Origin: Catenovulum sp052056295
Lineage (GTDB): Bacteria; Pseudomonadota; Gammaproteobacteria; Enterobacterales; Alteromonadaceae
Reading direction: 5' to 3'
DNA: 64,000 bases
Assembly: GCF_052056295.1 (NCBI RefSeq)
Contig: NZ_CP182493.1
Location: 3,100,001 to 3,164,000 of the forward strand
Under the pieces are notes generated by a model. The model had not been told where the DNA came from. It was given only the letters and a program-made list of their open reading frames with translations, and made no database searches. Shown here piece after piece: positions 59,630 through 64,000 of the stretch. Each line of letters begins with the position of its first letter. Position 1 is the stretch's first letter. The translations under genes and the position numbers were made by a program.

Positions 59630-60778
59630 ATGCAAAACAATGATCTACTCTCAAATCTTGCTAAGTCTAGGGATAATAATTTTAACTTAATACGCTTTTT
59701 GGCTGCTTTTATGGTTTTAATCAGTCATAGTTACTTTTTGATGTCTGGTCCCGGGAATAGCATTTCATTGCTACAGGAATTAGTCGGTAAATCTTGGGGA
59801 GCGGTAGGGGTTGATGTCTTTTTTGTTACTAGTGGTTTTCTTATTGCTGGTAGTTTTTTTAGAAATGACAGTGTAATTTCATTTATATGGGCACGTGTTT
59901 TAAGGATTTTCCCTGCTTTAATCATTTCTGTATTATTTTGTGTGTTTATCATCGGACCTATTTTTTCTGAATTAGGGTTCGTCGAATATATGAAAAGTAA
60001 TGAAGTATTGGAATTTATTTTAAGGAATTGTACATTAGTTTTCGGGGTTAAAAGAGAGTTGCCAGGTGTTTTTTCAGATCTTCCTGTGGAAAATGTCGTA
60101 AATGGTTCATTATGGACTTTACCTTACGAAATATGGATGTACATACTTTTAGGTATATTTGGGTTCGTGACTATTACAATATCTAAATTATTAAAGTTGG
60201 ATGCACGAGGAGTGCTGTTTGCCTTAGCGACGCTTTTTGTCACATCTGTACTGATACTTAATTATTCCTACCCTGATTTTTTTATTTCACATATTGGTTT
60301 GTCTCTTGGCTCTGGCGATGGTTTTTTGCGATTTTTACAATTGTTTTTTGCTGGAGCTACGTTTTATGTTTTAAAGGAGAAAGTAAAACTCAAGCTTGAG
60401 TGGTGTTTTCTAATTCTAATATTGTTAGTTTTACTCACCGTGGTAAACAAAAGTGTGTTTTTGTTATGTTATCATATAACTCTGGCTTATATTGTATTAT
60501 GTGTGGCGTATTTGCCAAAAGGGTATATCTTAAATTTTAATAAATTGGGTGATTATTCATATGGAATTTATATTTATGCATTTCCTGTACAGCAGGCAAT
60601 AGTATCTGTTTTTCAACCTCAAAGTATAATGACGATGATAATCCTATCTAGTTTTGTGACATTTATTTTTGCCTTTGCTTCATGGAATTACATTGAAAAA
60701 AATGCATTGAAGCTAAAAGGGTTTTTGCGTGTGAAAAAAAATAAAAAGCCTAACCCTACAAACGCTTTGGAATACTAA
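59630..60778 (+). CDS. Acyltransferase 3 family membrane protein
   Basis: A 382-residue protein with about ten TM segments. The AT3 opening N-F-N-L-I-R-F-L-A-A-F-M-V-L-I-S-H-S with the conserved Arg and His is clear, as is V-D-V-F-F-V-T-S-G-F-L-I. These proteins O-acylate (usually acetylate) exported polysaccharides. It is separated from the GT2 gene by 63 bp. Its last codons form the 5-prime arm of a terminator hairpin. Confidence 0.92.
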   Translation: MQNNDLLSNLAKSRDNNFNLIRFLAAFMVLISHSYFLMSGPGNSISLLQELVGKSWGAVGVDVFFVTSGFLIAGSFFRNDSVISFIWARVLRIFPALIISVLFCVFIIGPIFSELGFVEYMKSNEVLEFILRNCTLVFGVKRELPGVFSDLPVENVVNGSLWTLPYEIWMYILLGIFGFVTITISKLLKLDARGVLFALATLFVTSVLILNYSYPDFFISHIGLSLGSGDGFLRFLQLFFAGATFYVLKEKVKLKLEWCFLILILLVLLTVVNKSVFLLCYHITLAYIVLCVAYLPKGYILNFNKLGDYSYGIYIYAFPVQQAIVSVFQPQSIMTMIILSSFVTFIFAFASWNYIEKNALKLKGFLRVKKNKKPNPTNALEY

Positions 60779-60790
60779 TAGGCTTTTTGT
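60743..60790 (+). terminator. Terminator after the acyltransferase gene
   Basis: AAAAAGCCTA (60743-60752) pairs with TAGGCTTTTT (60779-60788) over a 26-nt loop that includes the stop codon. The T run follows. It may reduce read-through into the kds genes. Confidence 0.55.
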
Positions 60791-60869
60791 AGTCGCTATT
60801 ATAATAGGTCAGTTAATTTATTGTTAGTGAATCAAGTCGTTAATAAAATTAAAGTTTGAGGTAGTTTTG

Positions 60870-61667
60870 ATGTTTTTAATTGCAGGCCCATGTGTTATCG
60901 AATCAGAAGAATTGATTTTTGAAGTTGCAGGCCATATGAAAGAATTAACCCAAAAACTGGGTATGGAATATATTTTTAAATCTAGCTTTGACAAAGCGAA
61001 CCGCAGCTCTACTGGTAGTTTTCGTGGTCCGGGCATGGAGAAGGGCTTAGAGATTTTAGCGAAAGTTAAAAAAGAATTAGGTTTACGTGTTTTAACGGAT
61101 GTCCACGAAGATACACCAATTGATGAAGTTGCCAGTGTGGTCGACGTTTTGCAAACCCCTGCATTTTTAGTGCGCCAAACCAATTTTATTCAAAAAGTAG
61201 CGCGAGCGGGTAAGCCGGTCAATATTAAAAAAGGCCAGTTCCAGGCTCCATGGGATATGCAACAAGTCGTCAACAAATGCCATGAGGTCGGAAATAAAGA
61301 TATCTGGCTATGTGATCGTGGTACCTCGTTTGGTTACAATACATTAGTCTCCGACATGCGTGGTTTACCGGTAATGAGAAGTACAGGTTGCAAGGTGGTT
61401 TTCGATGCAACTCATTCAGTGCAGCAACCAGGTGGTCTGGGAACAACTTCTGGTGGCCAGCGAGAAATGGTTCCAGTACTAGCGAGAGCTGCTGTTGCAG
61501 TAGGTGTTGATGGTGTATTTATGGAAACGCATCCTAATCCGTCAGTTGCATTAAGTGATGGTCCAAATATGATCCCGTTAAAACATATGGAAGAAATGCT
61601 GGAAACTTTACTTGAGTTAGACCAAATCGCACATAAGCGCCCGTTTTTAGAATCTAAATTGGGTTAA
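60870..61667 (+). CDS. kdsA: 3-deoxy-8-phosphooctulonate synthase
   Basis: A 265-residue KDO-8-P synthase from ATG 60870 after a TTGAGGTAG ribosome binding site; the TTG at 60867 is less likely. Motifs include A-G-P-C-V-I-E, F-K-S-S-F-D-K-A-N-R-S-S, G-P-G-M-E-K-G and D-A-T-H-S-V-Q-Q-P-G-G. E. coli KdsA is 284 aa, so this is a shorter form. It condenses PEP with D-arabinose-5-phosphate. With kdsC, kdsB and kdsD it supplies CMP-Kdo, the linker sugar of group 2 style capsules. Confidence 0.94.
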   Translation: MFLIAGPCVIESEELIFEVAGHMKELTQKLGMEYIFKSSFDKANRSSTGSFRGPGMEKGLEILAKVKKELGLRVLTDVHEDTPIDEVASVVDVLQTPAFLVRQTNFIQKVARAGKPVNIKKGQFQAPWDMQQVVNKCHEVGNKDIWLCDRGTSFGYNTLVSDMRGLPVMRSTGCKVVFDATHSVQQPGGLGTTSGGQREMVPVLARAAVAVGVDGVFMETHPNPSVALSDGPNMIPLKHMEEMLETLLELDQIAHKRPFLESKLG

Positions 61668-61668
61668 T

Positions 61669-62211
61669 ATGCAAAATATTGAACTTGTTCTATTTGATGT
61701 AGATGGCGTAATGACTGATGGCGGTATCTACATTGATTCATCTGGCGAAGCCTTTAAAAAATTTAATGTAAAAGACGGATTAGCTATTGAGTTGCTAAGA
61801 AGTCATGGTATTAAAACTGGCGTGGTATCTGGCAAGGCCAGTGCGGCACTAAATAAAAGATGCGAAGGTTTAGGTTTTGATTATGTGATCACTGGCTGTA
61901 AAAATAAATTACCTCGGGTTAAACAAATTTGCAATGAGCTTAATATTAGTTTGCAGCAGATAGCCTTTGTTGGTGATGATGTTCTGGATATACCTGTTAT
62001 GCGTCTTTGTGGTGCAAGTTTTGCTCCGGTGGACGCGCATGAGCTGGTAATAGAAACAGCTGGCGTTATCACAAAAGCAAAAGGTGGACAGGGTGTGGTA
62101 CGTGAAGTCGCCGACAAAATTTTGATAGCCAAACATGGCACATTAACAGCTGTCTATGAAGTGTTGTTAAACAAAATTTCCGCAGACGATGTTAATTCAT
62201 TAGAACAATAA
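61669..62211 (+). CDS. kdsC: KDO-8-phosphate phosphatase
   Basis: A 180-residue HAD phosphatase of the KdsC type (C0 class without a cap): F-D-V-D-G-V-M-T-D-G at ~9-18, V-S-G-K-A-S-A-A near 60, and F-V-G-D-D-V-L-D-I-P near 102. It dephosphorylates KDO-8-P. It lies 1 bp after kdsA and 1 bp before kdsB, with clear translational coupling. Confidence 0.93.
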   Translation: MQNIELVLFDVDGVMTDGGIYIDSSGEAFKKFNVKDGLAIELLRSHGIKTGVVSGKASAALNKRCEGLGFDYVITGCKNKLPRVKQICNELNISLQQIAFVGDDVLDIPVMRLCGASFAPVDAHELVIETAGVITKAKGGQGVVREVADKILIAKHGTLTAVYEVLLNKISADDVNSLEQ

Positions 62212-62212
62212 A

Positions 62213-62962
62213 ATGAGCCAATTAAATATTAAAGTGGTTATTCCAGCCCGTTATGGTTCGAGCCGTTTGCCGGCTAAGCCTCTTTTGGAAATTAATGAAA
62301 AACCTTTATTCTGGCATGTTGTTCAACGCGTTTTGGAAGCCGGAATTCTTATTGACGATATTTTGGTTGCAACTGATGATGAACGTATCCTGCTTAAAGC
62401 TAAAGAGTTAGATGTGCCTGTCGTCATGACATCAACTTCACATATAAGTGGCACAGACCGTATTAATGAAGTTGCAAGATTACAGAACTGGACTGATGAT
62501 ACTTTGGTGGTCAATGTACAGGGTGATGAGCCTCTTTTACCACCTGATTTAGTTAAGGGGTTAACGACATTTGCGGTTGAAAATAACCATTTTGATATAG
62601 TGACAGCGGTAACGCCCATTAATTCGCTGGATGATTTCCATAATCCAAATGTTGTGAAAGCTGTGGTTACAGAAATAGAGCAAGCGCTTTATTTTACCCG
62701 GAGTCCAGCGCCTTTAAACCGTGACGAGCCAATGGATTACAGTTTGGCGTTGAGGCATATTGGTATTTATTTATACAAAGTCAGTGTACTTTCCCGTGTC
62801 TGTGAATTTCCTGAATCTTTATTGGAAAAAAGCGAAAAATTAGAACAGTTAAGAGCTTTGAGCAATAACCTGACTATAGGTGTAATGCGTTATCTTGGTG
62901 ATTTACCTCATGGCGTGGATACCCAAGAAGATTATCTCGCTTTAAAGAGGCTTATGAAATAA
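62213..62962 (+). CDS. kdsB: CMP-Kdo synthetase
   Basis: A 249-residue cytidylyltransferase (E. coli KdsB 248 aa) with V-I-P-A-R-Y-G-S-S-R-L-P-A-K-P-L, A-T-D-D-E-R, S-G-T-D-R, N-V-Q-G-D-E-P and Y-F-S-R-like F-T-R-S-P. It activates Kdo with CTP. Its end overlaps the kdsD-like start by one base. Confidence 0.95.
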   Translation: MSQLNIKVVIPARYGSSRLPAKPLLEINEKPLFWHVVQRVLEAGILIDDILVATDDERILLKAKELDVPVVMTSTSHISGTDRINEVARLQNWTDDTLVVNVQGDEPLLPPDLVKGLTTFAVENNHFDIVTAVTPINSLDDFHNPNVVKAVVTEIEQALYFTRSPAPLNRDEPMDYSLALRHIGIYLYKVSVLSRVCEFPESLLEKSEKLEQLRALSNNLTIGVMRYLGDLPHGVDTQEDYLALKRLMK

Positions 62963-63894
62963 TGACCGGTGCATTGAAAACAGCCAAAAGAGTTATTGAT
63001 ATTGAAATAGCGGCATTGGCAGCTGTTTCAGAAAAACTAGATGAGCAGTTTATTCATGCGATTGAACTCATTTTTAAGACTAAGGGTAGAGTCATCATTT
63101 GTGGTATGGGTAAATCGGGTATTATTGGAAAAAAAATCGCTGCTTCGCTAGCGAGCACTGGTACTCCTAGTTTTTTTATGCACCCAGGTGAAGCGTTTCA
63201 TGGTGACTTAGGAATGGTTACTAAAGACGACCTATTTTTAGCAATTTCTAACTCTGGCGAAACTGAAGAGGTTATTAAACTAATACCTTTTTTGAAAGAC
63301 AATAAAAATACTATTATTGCTTTGACAGGAAAACCAGAATCGACGCTTGCGAAGAACTCTAATTGCCACATTAACATCGGTGTACCCAAAGAAGCATGCC
63401 CTTTACAGTTAGCTCCAACCTCCTCGACTACCGCAACTTTAGTTATTGGCGATGCATTGACTGTTGCGTTAATGGAAATAAACAAATTTCAGCCAGAGAG
63501 TTTTGCGAGGTTCCACCCAGGAGGGAATTTAGGACGCCGTTTAGTCCGCAGCGTAGAGTCAGAAATGATCTCAGAAAACTTGCCTATTGTTAAAGAATTT
63601 ACCCCAATGTCAGAGGTGATAAATGTTATGTCAAAAGGCTCAATGGGTTTAGCTATTGTTGAATGTGACAATAAGATTAAGTCAGTTATTACAGACGGTG
63701 ACTTAAGACGTGCTATAGAGAGGTACAGCAAAGACTTGTTTGACATGAAGGCTAGTGATATAGCTGTTGGGTATCCTGTAACTGTAGCGCCAACGATGTT
63801 GATGGGAGAAGCTTTTGATTTAATGGAGTTAAAAAAAATAAAAAGCCTAGTTGTATGTGAACGCGGTAAAATTGTAGGTATTTTACAGAAATAA
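62962..63894 (+). CDS. kdsD: D-arabinose-5-phosphate isomerase (KdsD/KpsF)
   Basis: A 310-residue sugar isomerase. The SIS domain (~35-175) has I-C-G-M-G-K-S-G, F-F-M-H-P-G-E-A-F-H-G-D-L-G and S-N-S-G-E-T-E-E. Two CBS domains follow (~200-305). It converts ribulose-5-P to arabinose-5-P, the start of Kdo synthesis. The protein ends at V-G-I-L-Q-K, about 10-15 residues short of the usual M-H-D-L-L end of KdsD/KpsF, though the stop codon is clear. Confidence 0.92.
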   Translation: MTGALKTAKRVIDIEIAALAAVSEKLDEQFIHAIELIFKTKGRVIICGMGKSGIIGKKIAASLASTGTPSFFMHPGEAFHGDLGMVTKDDLFLAISNSGETEEVIKLIPFLKDNKNTIIALTGKPESTLAKNSNCHINIGVPKEACPLQLAPTSSTTATLVIGDALTVALMEINKFQPESFARFHPGGNLGRRLVRSVESEMISENLPIVKEFTPMSEVINVMSKGSMGLAIVECDNKIKSVITDGDLRRAIERYSKDLFDMKASDIAVGYPVTVAPTMLMGEAFDLMELKKIKSLVVCERGKIVGILQK

Positions 63895-63926
63895 TTGGTG
63901 TTTATGCCAAGCTTTTTTAATAACTT

Positions 63927-64000
63927 ATGTTTAAAAAAATATACGAGTTAATTACTCATCCAGAGCACCGGCACACAGTCTTTCACTCTATCCTTGCTCT
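63927..64000 (+). CDS. Start of a gene cut by the window edge
   Basis: An open frame from ATG 63927 (MFKKIYELITHPEHRHTVFH...) runs to the right edge, 24 complete codons. It follows kdsD by 32 bp and is likely the next capsule gene, but there is too little to name it. An earlier ATG at 63904 leads to a stop after 15 codons. Confidence 0.4.
   Translation, partial: MFKKIYELITHPEHRHTVFHSILA

Overview
The window reads as chromosomal DNA of a marine gammaproteobacterium of the Alteromonadales. It is AT-rich, and the housekeeping genes (yaeQ, creA, tyrS, nadC, and the miaB-ybeZ-ybeY-ybeX-lnt run) have gammaproteobacterial order and sequence. The sugar-catabolic and capsule genes suit a polysaccharide-using Catenovulum/Paraglaciecola-like bacterium. 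The genus is an inference. No rRNA, tRNA, CRISPR array, prophage or transposase gene was seen.

Layout. 1-2.65 kb: end of a Big_5-repeat surface protein, a small coiled-coil membrane protein and a secreted thioredoxin-fold protein. 2.9-6.7 kb: DUF2986 and yaeQ, an ECF sigma factor with a membrane partner, a HAD phosphatase, and SRPBCC and Nudix proteins. 6.9-10.3 kb: two tandem paralogous lipoproteins with a TonB-C-like domain, then creA. 10.3-17.8 kb: an IclR regulator divergent from a complete non-phosphorylating L-fucose pathway (two-part UxaA-type dehydratase, aldo/keto reductase, lactonase, SDR, FucP, FAHD hydrolase). 17.9-30 kb, mostly minus strand: SNF2 helicase, PocR-type hybrid kinase, exported KatG, AnmK and an M23 endopeptidase. 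30.2-37.5 kb: tyrS, YibQ-like deacetylase, M16 lipoprotein protease and a sugar MFS transporter. 37.5-41 kb: REC-GGDEF protein plus Hpt, DUF1289, PIN-PhoH. 42-49.4 kb: nadC, miaB-ybeZ-ybeY-ybeX-lnt and a Gfo/Idh/MocA oxidoreductase. 49.4-50 kb: a VapBC-type module. 50.3 kb to the end: a surface polysaccharide (capsule) locus with an SLBB exporter, a Wzz-like protein, sulfotransferase, polymerase-like protein, glycosyltransferases, acyltransferase and kdsA-kdsC-kdsB-kdsD, suggesting a sulfated, acylated, Kdo-linked capsule.

The most unusual content is non-coding. All five gene-free gaps longer than 500 bp, and no other gap, carry copies of one structured repeat of about 100-120 bp. I count 11 good copies and one degenerate copy. 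Each folds as an outer stem enclosing two hairpins. Stem sequences differ between copies but stay paired, while the joining segments (CTTC, GAGCG, AGCG) and the NGGA loops are kept. Each gap has a minus-oriented copy followed by a plus-oriented copy. The second hairpin usually has a CA-NGGA-TG apex, which resembles the CsrA/RsmA binding motif. Two copies of a ~390-bp composite with terminal inverted repeats, and a separate 172-bp palindromic element with a short relative at the fucP stop codon, suggest non-autonomous mobile DNA.
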